64,000 nucleotides of DNA from Persicaria tinctoria (GCA_037127255.1 JBANSL010000010.1:27236620-27300619); one strand, 5' to 3'; positions 1 to 11,262 are shown, counted from the stretch's first letter. Notes: generated by a model not told the origin, from the sequence alone. Numbers and translations are program-made.

Positions 1-2
1 CA

Positions 3-743
3 GCCAAGACTCCCATGAGCTCAACATTATCTCTAGATCAAGACAAGACTGGGAAAAGTGTCAATCAAAAGAAATATCGAGGAATGATTGGATCTTTATT
101 ATATCTCACGGCTAGTAGACCTGACATCATGTTTAGTGTTTGCATGTGTGCTAGGTTTCAAGCTGATCCTAAAGAATCTCACCTCGTGGCTGTGAAGAGG
201 ATCTTTCGATATCTCAATGGCACTAAGGAGCTTGGACTATGGTACCCAAAGCAAAAGGATTTCACTTTAATTGGATATTCTGATGCAGATTTTGCAGGTT
301 ATAAGGTGGATAGGAAGAGCACATCAGGATGTTGTCAATTCTTAGGAGCATCTTTGATCAGTTGGCACTCAAAGAAACAAAACTCAGTTGCTCTAACCAC
401 TGCAGAAGCCAAATACATTGCAGTTGGAGCCTATTGCTCCCAAATCCTTTGGATAGCTCAACAAATGCGAGATCTTGGCATCAACCTCAAAGGCATTCCT
501 ATTAAATGTGACAATACAAAAGCCATCTCCATTACTAAGAATCCTGTTCAGCATTCAAGGACCAAACATATTGATGTGAGGCATCATTTCATTAGAGACC
601 ATGTTGAAAAAGGTGATGTGTCCATTTCATTTATTTCAACTGATTATCAATAGGCTGACATTTTTACTAAGCCTTTGGTAGAGGACAGGTTCACCTTCAT
701 TCGACGAGAGATTGGGATGCTTAACAAGGATGCACTTTCGTAG
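3..743 (+). pseudogene. copia pol C-terminus (end of RT, RNase H), partial, in-frame TAG
   Basis: Open from the first bases of the window, so the gene starts upstream. It encodes the end of RT (YRGMIGSLLYLTASRPDIMF, ARFQ, KRIFRYLNGT) and RNase H (SDADFAGYKVDRKSTSG, LTTAEAKYIA, CDNTKAISITKNP, HSRTKHIDVRHHFIRD). The family normally ends with a (Q)LADIFTKPL-type motif. Here codon 651-653 is TAG where Leu is expected, and the same frame then continues with ADIFTKPL to a second TAG at 741-743. A single T-to-A change in TTG would explain it. It is most simply an inactivating mutation, because natural readthrough would not be expected at this position. The frame is otherwise well preserved. Confidence 0.85.
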
Positions 744-1217
744 GGGGAGTTTTCCCTTTACGAAAGATAAAATCTACTTAGTGTCAAGACCTTTGAGAAT
801 TATGTCAAGGTTTGTGAACTAAATGATAGATCACATATATCGGATCACATATATTTGGTTAATATCTTTCTAGATATTTAATCAATTATATTTTTATCAA
901 ATTTCAAAATTGCCTATTTATGTTATATTTTTATTCCGTTGAGATATGTTATTTTTTGAACAAAATATTTCGGTTATTCCCTCCTATTTTAATGGATTTA
1001 TTTGAATTTTGAATTGGAAATATTTTCAAAATTGGCAATGATATTATTACTCTCCCTTGGAACTCTAAACACTTCCCATCACTCGATCATCATCTCTCTC
1101 TACTTAAACCAATTATGTACCCGATTTCCATCACACTCTCAGACTTATCCAAAACCTCTCCAACTTCTCCTTCTTCAACCTCTCAAGTTGTTCTAAAAAC
1201 CCTAGCCGATTTCCTCC

Positions 1218-2951
1218 ATGGCTCCCAAATCAAAGAAAGCTTCCACACCCAAAAGACTTGGCGCCACCCCCAAGGGACGTCAGGCCACTGCCACCTCTCC
1301 TACACCTGAACCCACTCCTCAAGCCATTGTCCTTGCCGTTGTCCAGAGCACCATCGCTGAGAGTACGACCACTGTTACCAAGGGCTCTCAAAAACGCTCT
1401 GCAAAGAAGCCCCTCAGTGCAAAAAAAACAAAGGGGAAAAAGAAAGTCATCGCTGAGGAGGTGGACGAGGAAGAGGAGGAAGAGGATCTCGACGCCATTC
1501 TGGAAAGAGATGCTGCCAAGGAAGCCGAAGAGGAAGCCTTGAAGAAGAAGAAGGCCGAGGAGGAGGCCGAGCTTGCAAGGAAACTTATCGAGGAGGAAGC
1601 TGAGAGGATTCGGAAGGAAGCCAAAGCCGAGGAGGTTCCATCTGAAGAGGAGCCTGAGGAAGAGGACGAAGAGCAAGACGAATCTGGAGAAGACGAGGAA
1701 GCTGAAGGAGATGACGCGGGGTCCGGTGAGGACTCGAGGTCTGAGGATGAGGAGGAAGAGGAGCCAGAACCTGTTGCCTCTCCTTCCCCTTCTCCTCCTC
1801 CCCCGTCTCCGAAGAAGCGGAAAGCCCCAACTGTTGTCAAGCCTCCATCTCCCAAGCGCACAAGGAAGGGCACCCTCAGAAGCTTTGAGGCGCCTGCCAA
1901 GAGAGCTGGTCCAACAATTGCTAGCAGGAAGAATGCCGATCCACCCGCCTACATCCAGGTAAACCAATCCTTATCCGCTTCTTGGTTTGAAAATGCTGAA
2001 ACGGCTGGTAAGTGGGTAGATGAGTTTCGAACTCGTAGGATAAGCTGTTCTGATTTTTTGGATCTTGAGTTCTTTGAAGCTTTGAAATTGCCCTGCATTG
2101 CTCTTCTCAAAAAATCCCCAGCATGGACCCTTCTTAATCTTGAAACTGTTTACTATCCCCAGCTAACCCGCCTGTTCTACATAAACCTAAAAGCCAAAGA
2201 CGATGTTGACGGTTGGTCTTTGGAGTCCATTGTCAAAGGGGATAGAATCTCTTTCAACTCCAATGACTTTACTGATTTCCTTGGCCTACCTAAACCTTGT
2301 CCACCCTCTCCCGAGAACCCCACAAAAGAACAGTGCCTAGCCCTTGCTCGATCCAAATATCTCCTACCCGAAGCATCCACCAGCACCTTAAAGCAGCTCA
2401 CCCACTCATCTCTTACCCTAGAGGCAAAAAATATTTTCAACATCATTGTTCGATGCCTCTTACCCCGTCTTAACTCTGGCTCGCTCCTTACTGATAATGC
2501 CATGGTCCTACTTTACCGAATCCTAAATGGCATTGACCTTGATCTGGCCAACACTTTCCTTGGAACCATGGCTCATGTTAGAAAAGCCAGAAAAGGCTCT
2601 CCCCTCTCTTTTGCCACCCTTTTGACCCATCTCTTCAAAGCTTCTGGAAATAATTTCAAAAATGAAGAACAGCAGCGTCATATGGGTAAGTTCGACTCTA
2701 AGAGCCTTGAAAAGATAGGCATCACTCGGTCTCCCCAAGGGACCTTGAGTCTTGCCTCTCCTTCAAAAGCTCTTCCCACTGCCTCAGTTGTTGATGAACG
2801 CATGGACAACCTGGAGTTGGGCTTGGAGGAAGTTCGCCTGGATCTCAAAGAGCTGCACAAGGAAGTTATGACGAAGATGAGCGGGATAACCAAGTTGCTG
2901 CAAGGTCTGTGGACGATGCTCACTGATGATGCTCCGGACGACGAAGCTTAA
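1218..2951 (+). CDS. env-like / plant transposon-type ORF downstream of copia pol
   Basis: An uninterrupted 577-codon ORF starts at ATG in a good context (TTTCCTCCATGGCT) after an AT-rich 474-bp spacer with a leader-like CT-rich stretch. Residues 1-80 are basic and Pro/Ala/Thr-rich; about 80-175 is a highly charged Glu/Lys coiled-coil-like and acidic stretch; about 180-230 is Pro/Ser/Lys-rich and looks like a nuclear-type basic segment. Residues about 250-370 (WFENAETAGKWVDEF, LTRLFYINLKAKDD, FLGLP) resemble the putative plant transposon protein domain found in many plant retroelements. The C-terminus (about 525-565) is heptad-like coiled coil. I see no signal peptide or clear membrane segment, so 'env-like' refers to its place, not to a shown envelope function. 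Confidence 0.75.
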   Translation: MAPKSKKASTPKRLGATPKGRQATATSPTPEPTPQAIVLAVVQSTIAESTTTVTKGSQKRSAKKPLSAKKTKGKKKVIAEEVDEEEEEEDLDAILERDAAKEAEEEALKKKKAEEEAELARKLIEEEAERIRKEAKAEEVPSEEEPEEEDEEQDESGEDEEAEGDDAGSGEDSRSEDEEEEEPEPVASPSPSPPPPSPKKRKAPTVVKPPSPKRTRKGTLRSFEAPAKRAGPTIASRKNADPPAYIQVNQSLSASWFENAETAGKWVDEFRTRRISCSDFLDLEFFEALKLPCIALLKKSPAWTLLNLETVYYPQLTRLFYINLKAKDDVDGWSLESIVKGDRISFNSNDFTDFLGLPKPCPPSPENPTKEQCLALARSKYLLPEASTSTLKQLTHSSLTLEAKNIFNIIVRCLLPRLNSGSLLTDNAMVLLYRILNGIDLDLANTFLGTMAHVRKARKGSPLSFATLLTHLFKASGNNFKNEEQQRHMGKFDSKSLEKIGITRSPQGTLSLASPSKALPTASVVDERMDNLELGLEEVRLDLKELHKEVMTKMSGITKLLQGLWTMLTDDAPDDEA

Positions 2952-3301
2952 CCCAATCCTATCCTATCATATCCCATCCCTATTCCAAACTTGACACATT
3001 GCTGGTTTTTGGAAACTGTTTTAAAACTTTTGGTGACTGTTTTACCTCCTCCCTTTGTTTAAAGACAAAAAGGGGGGAGACGATTTGTGGTTGTTTAGAC
3101 TTCAAAACCTTTTTCTGTGAAGGTCTTGGAAAACCTTGGTTTTTGATTTTTGGTTTTCGGTTGGATGACTTTTCATGCTTTAAAAATTTGATCCAACATT
3201 TGTCTAACCCATGCAGGTACTTAGTCCGATTTCACTTATATTATTTATGCTTGACTAAGTTGCAGGGATGCACAGGTTTTGTCTTTCATCAAGGGGGAGA
3301 T
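2952..3301 (+). other. 3' tail of copia element with polypurine tracts
   Basis: A non-coding stretch between the env-like ORF and the LTR. It holds two purine tracts: A5G6AGA at about 3066-3079, and AAGGGGGAGA at 3291-3300 directly before the LTR. The second is the expected plus-strand primer site. A third similar tract (TAGGGGGAG) follows pol at about 741. Repeated purine tracts in this region are a known habit of Sireviruses. Confidence 0.6.
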
Positions 3302-4316
3302 TGATAACTCCCTCCCTTGATGAAAATCGGAATGAGTGTTAAAGGCCTTGACAGTATGTTTGTGTCAAAGGTCTTGGAGCTTTAACAGTGTTGATGAAAT
3401 ACAAAACCTGTTCTATATGTTATTATGTTCGAATATTATTTAATATTATTATATACTTCCATTATATTATTATATACTTAACTAACCTTTCAGGAAGTAT
3501 TTTCGAATTATTTCCTTCCTTGTGGTGTGTTTTGGAAGATTCAAATCGAAAAGATTGTGGCCTTCGAAGTTTCCAAAGATAGAAGATTCAGCTCAAGCCA
3601 TGATCTTGTCTAGCCGTTGGAGAAGATCCTTGGCGCCGATTTGTCTCAATATAAAGAGAAGGAAGATGAAGACAAAAGATACACATTCATTGAACACGAG
3701 CTTTCATACCTCCAAGCTTTCAAGAGAAATCTGTCTTCGTGTGCTCTCTGCTTGTCCTAAGAGTCTTTTATTTCATTTCAAAGCATTTGAGAGTTACAAA
3801 GTGAGCTTATAGGATATATTCAGTTAAAGTGTTATACTCGAGAGTTTGTAACTCGGGAAGTGAACACTAGACGATTGATTCACTAAGTGTAAGAGGATTG
3901 TACTAGATAGCATAGAGAGGTGGGGCTCTTCCAGATTGGTCTAGGACTCCAAGGGAACGTGAGTTGACTAGATTGCCAATTGTATAGGAGAGAGGCTTCT
4001 CGGGGAGCTACTAGGATCCTAAGTCTTGTGAATCAATAAAAGCCGGTTGAATCCTAGGGTTGTGGAAGAACCCTAGGCGGGGACGTAGGCCAAGTTCGTG
4101 CCGAACCTCGTAAACAACTCATCGAGTCCTTTACTTTATTGCTTTACCTTATTTCCGCACTTGGTTCGAATTGTTTAACTTTGTGATTCAGGTTTTCAGA
4201 GAAAAGACTAAGTCTAATCTCAAAGGGTTTTGCACGAGCTTCAAAAGTCTTGAGACTATCTGCGAAAAAACGGCATACTCTATTCAACCCCCCTTCTAGA
4301 GTATCTTTACATTACA
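3302..4316 (+). repeat. 3' LTR of Sirevirus-like element
   Basis: Starts TGATAACTCC directly after the polypurine tract and ends ...CATTACA (TG...CA), about 1015 bp. A TATA box (TATAAAG, 3650-3656) marks the U3 promoter, and AATAAA at about 4035 could serve polyadenylation. The run CAACCCCCCTTCTAGAGTAT near the end is typical of copia LTR ends. The right boundary is inferred from the CA end, because the partner LTR is outside the window. Confidence 0.7.
3650..3656 (+). promoter_or_regulatory. TATA box of copia LTR
   Basis: TATAAAG in the middle of the LTR on the coding strand of the element, about 350 bp after the LTR start. It is the only good TATA element in the LTR on this strand. Confidence 0.5.
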
Positions 4317-5436
4317 TTGTTTTACTTTATCGAACCTTCATCTTTACACACCCATACAGAGCAATTGGAAAGCAAGGCTAGATACCGATTATAATATTGC
4401 CAATTATAAAGCTTCAAGTCCGTATTTGCATAGTAATGGAAAGATATTCTCAGTAGGGGTTTATACAAAATAATTAGTCTATATTCATAAAGATTAGCCC
4501 GATCAATTTCTTGAATATCCTCCAACCAAAGGACCGAAAGGTAGCCAACACAAAAGACCATAAGATGCAACTCAATCTTTCGAATGAAGACCAAGTAATG
4601 TAGTTAACATATATTTCCTCAACATGAACCAAGTGCAGACACTTGTTTTCAGACTAGTGAATAAACCACCACAAATTTTGAGCAATTAAGTCTCTAGTTA
4701 ACTCATGAATATTGAACATATCAATAAGGTGCGCCATTAAGATCAGTTGATACTTATGAGCTAGATAGTGCATGGAAGGATCCATATAACAAACACATGA
4801 TTCACTCATAAACTAGACACCAGCAAAGTTATCACATCCCCAACCTGCTGCATTAGATACAGCTGTGTTAACTAGGGAGATCTCCAAATTTCCAGGACCA
4901 ACATTACACACCAAACCCAGAACGATGTAGGATTGTTCACTCATTTTTATTTTTATGCACCTTCCCTTCAGCTGGGATGATGCTATCCATTCAAGAGTAT
5001 CAAGCCAGCCATACCCGGGAGCAAAAAGACAAGGGTCGTATACAAGTAGCTGCTCAAACCCATGTAACTTAATAAAAGAAATATGAGGAGCAACAAAAAG
5101 CCCATACGACGATTCAGTGAACCAGGATTGAACAAAACTATTTTTACCCATAGAAAATTATACCCAAGAGTTTAATCAAACTATTATGTTCATCATCATA
5201 ATCAAACCTATTTCCTTTCACACCGGAATCACAAAAATTGATACTCAAGAATCTAAACATAATAGACTTCAATTTAGCATCATAAGGGATATAATCCTGG
5301 GTCGGATATGTTCTAGACAAGAAATAAGAGCAAGTAAGGCAAATAATCAAAGCCCTAAGTTTTCTAGACATCACCTTTTCATCATAACGGGATAAAGGGA
5401 CTATCAAAGCCCGAAAATCCACAATTTAGTTAAGGC

Positions 5437-5541
5437 CCTTTCGAGGGTTTAAGGGTGAAGAGGTATACACCTCTAACACAGTTTTTTCCGAGCCCTTTCG
5501 GGGGGTATAGAGTGAAGAGGAATACACCTCTCACACCAGGT
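5437..5541. repeat. imperfect direct duplication of about 53 bp
   Basis: Two adjacent copies share CCCTTTCG-GGGTT/GT, GTGAAGAGG-ATACACCTCT and ACAC. They lie in the probable intron downstream of the candidate exon at 5639-5690. Confidence 0.6.
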
Positions 5542-5638
5542 TTTTCAAACACCAGTAGAAGGTGATTTTTTGTGTTATAACGAGTCAGATCAAAGGTAAG
5601 ACTAGAGGATTTCATGAAACACAAGCAAGCGAACTTAC

Positions 5639-5690
5639 CTTCCCAACCAACTTGTATCTCTTGTAGCATTTGGATGTCAATCTTGGACTC
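5639..5690 (-). pseudogene. candidate 52-bp exon of unknown gene
   Basis: On the minus strand a 52-bp segment is bounded by TCTTGCAG upstream and GTAAGT downstream, both strong plant splice signals. It reads ESKIDIQMLQEIQVGWE. It lies just downstream of the Ser/Lys-rich open stretch at 5915-5703. I cannot name the family. Confidence 0.35.
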
Positions 5691-5915
5691 CTGCAAGATA
5701 TTTTAAAACATTTTTTGACTATCTTTTGGCAAACCAACCGATGAGGTTGAAAGCCCATCAGAAGGTAAACCAGAAGAAGATGTTTTGGGGCCCTTTCGGG
5801 AGTTGTTTGCTGGAGGCACGAGAGACTCGGCCTCCATAGGTTTTTCTCCTTTATCCATAGAAGAGGACGTCATTTCGACAAAGAAAACAGAAGGATGGTT
5901 AGAGGTTGCAAGCAA

Positions 5916-7559
5916 GATAGTGATTCTAATAACAAGAGAGTGAAGTAGGGTGTGAAGAAGAGATTTGCACCAAGTCTGCCATAAAAAGATGTGAAGAGGA
6001 GGGGAGAGAGAGCCAGAATGGATGACTCTTGAAGATCCATACCTAACAAGCCATCAGCAGGCTAGAAAGCTTGTAATAGGCGACGAGATCTGACACTGGG
6101 AGATCCTTTCGCTTGCTCGCCTTTGATTCTGGTGTAGATCTGAGAGTGGAGAGATGTTTGAAGGCCTCGGTGAAGGCACCAAGGCAAATACGGGCGATAG
6201 AGGGGAGCCGCGCTCGAAAGAGGAGGAGACCGCAAGGGAGGCCCGGACACCATCAACTAGAAGAGGTAGAAGCAGGTCGCCCGTACGCAAACCACCTCCA
6301 CCACCACTAGCCCACAACAGCCGCAGCACCACCGGAAATCGCCGCCACCACCCCCGGAATGGAGCCCCCTTCTTCCTTTTCTTGAAATTTCGATTAACTT
6401 TGTTGTTTTTCGCCCGCTTTGTATCCATTTTGTTGAGCAATTGTGGCACTTTCTCGCTTCTTTTACCATGTGTAATAGATCTTAGAAGACATATCCGGGA
6501 AATTATTGTGTGGATCTTATGATTTGGGAGTGGAAGGTTTTCACTCAGATTTTGTTTGGGAGTTTGGGTTCGATTTTGGTAGACATAGGTGGTTTGGGGA
6601 AGACCTTTGCAGGTGGTTCTGGTTGGTGGCGGTGCTCGTCGGGGTGGTTGAGCGAGCCTAGTGGTGGTGGCGGCGGATTTGGGGCTAGGGTTTTCTCCCT
6701 GAGGATGTGTAGTGGGAGGAGAGGGGTTTTCCATTGAGAGCGTTTTTTAGAGGATTATATAGTTATCCTTGTTCAAATGGGTGTTTGAAAGAGGAGAAAT
6801 AAAATCAATTTTTTAAGAAAAGTTGGGTGAAGAGGGTAATGATTAAAAATTTTAACAATGTATCTTGAACTATAAATGGGCTAGTGACTACATTCTTTTC
6901 GTTGTGGTGAATCGTACCCTAATTATAATTAAATGGGAAAACACGCATATAACTTTTGATCAAATATCAATAAATCAAATCAAGTCCAAAATAAATGGAT
7001 ATAAGATAAATGGATAGTAATTAATTAAAACAGAGATTTATTATGACATGCGAAAGCTGGGTGATAGTGAATTTAGATATTTTACAGTCAAATATGTCTT
7101 TTAGATTTGTTGCGGCCTGAAAAATTAATTGTTCAATCGAGAATGCACTATTGTGGTATGCCCTAACTCTTGAATATTTTTCTTGACCATATTATTTAAA
7201 AAAACTTGGTCTTTATTATTTTTCTTATTTTTGAGTAGGGTGGTTGGGGAGAGAGGGTTTATTTAACAACTCACTCTCTATTTGTAAAGGCCGAATATAT
7301 TTTTTATATTATTTTAATCAAATATATTATTATTTTATTCAATTTGTATAAGTGAAAGAAAAGCCCATCCTCGAGCACAAGTTTGATTTTAAAGTCATTC
7401 TGGCATCGTTTGAAATACTAGATTTTGACGGATTTTAATTCCTTCTTTAAGCTTCGAAATGGAGAAATTAATTTGATTTTGATCAAAGTAAATAAGTTGT
7501 AAATTGTGATTGTAATTTTAATTTATTTCGTTAAAGTCGGGATTAACGCGTTTTAATAT
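5916..7559. other. GC-richer segment (about 6050-6740) then AT-rich spacer
   Basis: 6050-6740 is GC-rich, with open frames on both strands that are Arg/Pro/Gly-rich low complexity. It could be the promoter and leader of the decayed minus-strand gene to its left, but no domain is visible. 6741-7559 is AT-rich; I see no gene or clear repeat in it. Confidence 0.3.
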
Positions 7560-7605
7560 TTGAATTTTGGGAGTCTTTACATCTTATTTTGGGACCACAT
7601 TGTCT

Positions 7606-7633
7606 TCTCCTCCTCCTCCTCCTCCTCCTCCTC

Positions 7634-7666
<33 letters not shown>
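7606..7666. repeat. compound microsatellite (TCC)n(TC)n
   Basis: About ten TCC/CTC triplets run directly into about fourteen CT dinucleotides. It is followed by C-rich DNA to about 8060 whose frames are Pro/Ser low complexity, without a recognisable domain. Confidence 0.9.
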
Positions 7667-7668
<2 letters not shown>

Positions 7669-8427
7669 ATCACCTTGAAACCCCCCCTCTCCCATCGAAT
7701 TTCATGATCAGGTATGCATTCGAATTGCCCCCCCCCCCTCTCCCACCGGATTCGAGCTCACCACACCTTGAAACCCTCTGCAAGGCTTCCTCTCTTCATC
7801 ACCTTAAAGCTGAAACAAATCCTCACAAGGAGATCCCAAAACCCACACCAAAGAGCCCCCCTTTTTCCATCCGATTGGAGCCGGAGCAAAACACTAATGT
7901 CACCCCCAAATTCGCCGCCATCCTCCTCCTTCTTCCGTCAAACAACTACCTCACCTTTTCTTCTCCTTGTTATCCCTTCTGTTTCTGAATTCGAGCCACC
8001 TCCCAACACCCTTGCTTATCGACAACCACCAGCAGATACCCAGCTCCCTTCGCCATGAGACAGCCGAGCCTCCGCTATTTCACTGACGAAGGCAAAGCCG
8101 CACCACTGAGCGCCTTCGCTTAATTCCTTTGCTCTTCAAAGGAGACCAAACCGAGCTGCCCATGGATTTCCCAGCCGCCGCCGACGCCACTCCCAAAAGC
8201 CTCCTTTCTCGTCGTCAGAGCCGCTCGAGCACCACCAGCAAGCCACTTCCCCTCTGATTTCCGTTCAAGGTCCCTAAAGAAAAGAAAACCGAAAAGACAA
8301 ATCTCCAAGGTTCTTCTTGCTCCTTGGATCCTCATCCTTAATTTTCTTTTTGGATCTCCATCCTTGAATCTTGTAGCATCTTCTTTTGTACAATGTATAA
8401 ATAAATTTACTTTCGAAAATTTAAATT

Positions 8428-8490
8428 ACAAAAATACATAACGATACGTATATCGTGTACAAAAATACATAACGATACGCAAATCGTATT
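8428..8490. repeat. 31-bp tandem duplication
   Basis: Two copies of ACAAAAATACATAACGATACG followed by a variant of TATATCGT, 31 bp apart, in AT-rich DNA. The rest of 8340-9155 is AT-rich with no gene visible. Confidence 0.7.
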
Positions 8491-9179
8491 TATATGCTAC
8501 TTGGGCCATACTAGTCACCACATGCAATAATATCAAATATTAAAAATACTAATCATAATTAATATAACATCAAAATATTAATCAAATTAATATAAAATAG
8601 AATATTAATCATATTAATAAACTATTTAACTCAAATCAATTAAATTATGTAATAAAATAACTAATTTAATATTCTTGTTATTTTAATTCAAAATTAGCAA
8701 TCATATATATGTAATTAATTTTATGCTAACTATTGCCTTGTATAATTGGATAGAATATTTCATTAGAGATAGGATATCTATCATATCTAATTAAGGTAAT
8801 TTAGGATGTTACACTAAAACCCTAATATACCTTTCATAACCCTAAATGCCACCTCATCTATTCCCACTCAAAATTTTATAACAATTACAAAATATTTTGA
8901 CAATTATAAGATTAAAATAGTAAGTTTTCATAAACTTCAAATTTTGATAAAGTAATATACGAACCTAATTCACACCAAATTTGTCAAATTTTAGCACCAA
9001 AATCATGAAATTCCCAATTTCTTAAATTCAAATCAACGTATACTTATAAAATAAAACATTTAATGAGTTATACAATAGATATTATCAATTGTACAAAGCA
9101 TACCAATTGATTAAGGGAAATCATACGTAACCTTTTCCGAAAAAACAAAAATTGGCACTACTACAATTCCGAGCAGAGG

Positions 9180-9375
9180 AGGCGGTTTATGGCAGCGGTT
9201 CAATTAGGCAGCGGTTTGCCGCAGCGGTTTAGAAGTATTTTACGAAGTTGGAATTGGACTAGTCTATGGAGGCGGTTTAGGCAGCGGTTTTTAGAACATA
9301 CACCTATAGGGGTGGTACAAGTATCTTTTGGCAGCGGTTTATTTAAGTGATAATTGATATGGCAACGGTTTGTCG
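9180..9375 (+). repeat. left subterminal repeats of CACTA I
   Basis: Six or more copies of GCAGCGGTTT-like motifs, direct orientation, within 200 bp of the left end. They mirror the array at the right end. Confidence 0.85.
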
Positions 9376-9625
9376 AGTGGGCGAGTTTAATAAATCCAGC
9401 CCGCTTAATTTTTCCCAAAATTTATAAGGGTCCCCTTAGAAAATAAAACCCACCCGCCTCTCAGAGCCCTTTCTCAGATCTCGTTCACTCAGTTCTCGTT
9501 TCCCTCTCAGATCCCCTTCTCGATCTCCTTCTCAATCTCAGACCCAGTCTCAGTCCAACGCCACCCTCTTCTTCCTCAAACCCAGCTGCCTCTTCCCTAT
9601 CAAAATTGAGCTCAAGCTCTCAACC

Positions 9626-9811
9626 ATGACAACCCGCTCTTGCTCCTCTCTTGATCTCGCTGTCTCGCTGCTCAAACACCCTCCCTCACTGGTCGTCCTT
9701 CTTCCTCGCTCGAGCAGCAGGCCTTACGAGCACCGTTGCCTCGCCCGAGCAGCTAGAAGCACCCGCAACGGCCGAGGCCAATCCAGCGGCAACTCCTCAC
9801 TCCTCCATTGA
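9626..9811 (+). pseudogene. captured first exon-like ORF in CACTA I
   Basis: A 61-codon ORF in a GC-rich island just inside the left end, after a CT-rich leader (9460-9620), as in a plant 5' untranslated region. The peptide is Ser/Arg/Leu-rich (MTTRSCSSLDLAVSLL) with no domain I recognise. The ORF ends in a stop before a GTGAGT donor-like site at about 9821. Downstream DNA is T-rich and intron-like up to the exon at 10455. It may be the 5' end of the same captured gene as the two downstream exons. Confidence 0.35.
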
Positions 9812-10454
9812 AGCCTTGATGTGAGTTTCTCAAAAAACCCCAATTTCTAGGGTTTTCCTAATTTGTTAAAGTTGAGAAATTTGGGAATGTCTGCATGAAT
9901 TTGGGATTTAATTGTGAGAAATTTGGGATAGGAGTAAGGTTGATTGAGAAACTTGGCTTGGATTGTGGCTTTACTTGTTATTTTGAAGGAAAATAAAATT
10001 TGGGAATATTGACTTTTTAAGCATCTGATCTATCTTGCTGTTGAAAATATAATGTCAGTTTTGATGAATTTAAGCATCTGATTGTTTACATCTGAGGATT
10101 TAATGATAATTTATTTCTAATTCTTCTAATCACAGATCCCATTCACCAACATTATTTCTTGATCTTTCAAATGGAGATGAGGAAGCAACTTTTTCTTGTT
10201 TCATTTTCTTTCATTCTTGAATTTAGCTGAATTATACAGTTGTTGCTCGATGATGTAGACCCATATATGGTTTGTATGCCATTATTGGCTGCAGAATTAT
10301 ACAGTTGTTTATGTCATTAGTATATTAGAATTGATTATCTGCTTTATGAATTGATTTTACCCACCTAATAAGCATAACCTCTTTCTTGAGTTTATGAGAG
10401 CCATGAAATCATTTTACCCACCTAATAAGCATAATCTCCTTCTTGGTTGCACAG

Positions 10455-10489
10455 AATGCGAGAAATTGGGTATCCTCCTGGATATCTAG
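10455..10489 (+). pseudogene. captured exon, PSP/ZCCHC8-type
   Basis: A 35-bp segment bounded by TTGCACAG and GTAAGT. It reads MREIGYPPGYL, which matches the conserved RMRE(I/L)GYPPGYL block of the PSP (proline-rich in spliceosome-associated proteins) domain as known in plant ZCCHC8-like zinc-knuckle proteins. That family acts in nuclear RNA processing and exosome targeting. This copy lies within the CACTA element together with the next exon, so it is a captured fragment, not the parental gene. Confidence 0.6.
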
Positions 10490-11262
10490 GTAAGTCATGT
10501 CATGTATAGGTCCCTCTATCTTTTTCTCTATGATTTTTTTCTACTATTGCCTAACCACATCATTATATAGAGATAAAAAATGGTTGTAGTTAGCTGAATA
10601 ATAGTGCTCGTTAAAGATTCTTTCGAATCTAATGCTTTTTTAAGGGTGTTCTTGTTAACAAAATGATTGTCGAGTACAAAGGTTGTTTCTTTTGGAGGGC
10701 AATCGATCCAGGTCGTGGTGCTTCCTAAATATCTATAAATGATAATTGAATTGTGCTATATTAGGTACCACATCTAAACTAATAACCCATGCTTAATCAT
10801 GTGAATTGGGCCATGTTTTACCTGTTGGAGAACCATCCATTTTCCAGCTGGAGAAAGTCTACAATTGTCTTATTTGTTCGGTCTAGGTTTCATGTGACAT
10901 GGAACAATGGAACACGAGGGACCTAGCCGACAATTTCTGGTAGGCCTTTTAGGTATGTGTGTTGAGCTAGGCTAGCTAGATGAGTTACATTTTTGCTCAA
11001 GAAAGTGTCACTCTGGTCAGTAATCCAGGAGGGAAGATCTCCTTATGGTTTTGAACAGGAATGATGTCTTATGTTGATTTTAAAATATACAGACTACACG
11101 TGGAGCATATCAATTTTTTATTTCATACATGGGCCTTTTCTTTTTGTTGATTGGAATCTATAATACAACTTTGTGAGAGGTATAGCATATCTAGGCACCT
11201 GCTTATCTAGGCACAACTTATTTTTGACCTGGATTCCTTTTGTACCTTGCATTTTTTTAAAG

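Larger units (their letters stand above)
1..4316 (+). mobile_element. Sirevirus-like Ty1/copia retrotransposon, 3' portion
   Basis: The window opens inside the pol gene of a Ty1/copia element. Order on the plus strand is RT/RNase H end, a spacer, a long env-like ORF, a tail with polypurine tracts, and a 3' LTR of about 1 kb. This order, the ORF after pol and the LTR size are those of the Sirevirus (Maximus/SIRE) lineage. The 5' LTR and most of gag-pol lie outside the window, so the target-site duplication cannot be checked. Confidence 0.85.
4317..5915 (-). pseudogene. unrecognised minus-strand gene remnants
   Basis: Several minus-strand open stretches of 70-112 codons follow each other (5915-5703, 5696-5430, 5422-5144, 5151-4813, 4594-4322), with coding-like composition but no shared frame. 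The peptide at 5151-4813 includes GYGWLDTLEWIASSQLKG and GLVCNVGPGNLEISLV; that at 4594-4322 includes VGYLSVLWLEDIQEID. I do not recognise the family; an F-box-associated protein is only a guess. The stretch at 5915-5703 is Ser/Pro/Lys-rich and ends at a stop just before the exon at 5690-5639. Best read as a decayed gene or gene fragments next to the copia LTR. Confidence 0.3.

Noticed and set aside
1230..1967. 245-codon minus-strand frame opposite the env-like ORF
   Set aside because: Leu/Phe/Arg-rich mirror of the Glu/Lys-rich coding strand; no domain.
6054..6734. 226-codon minus-strand frame
   Set aside because: Low-complexity, open on both strands, no domain; at most a leader or promoter region.
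7560..8058. Plus-strand Ser/Pro frames starting in the microsatellite
   Set aside because: Driven by the CT/CTC repeat and C-runs, with no domain.
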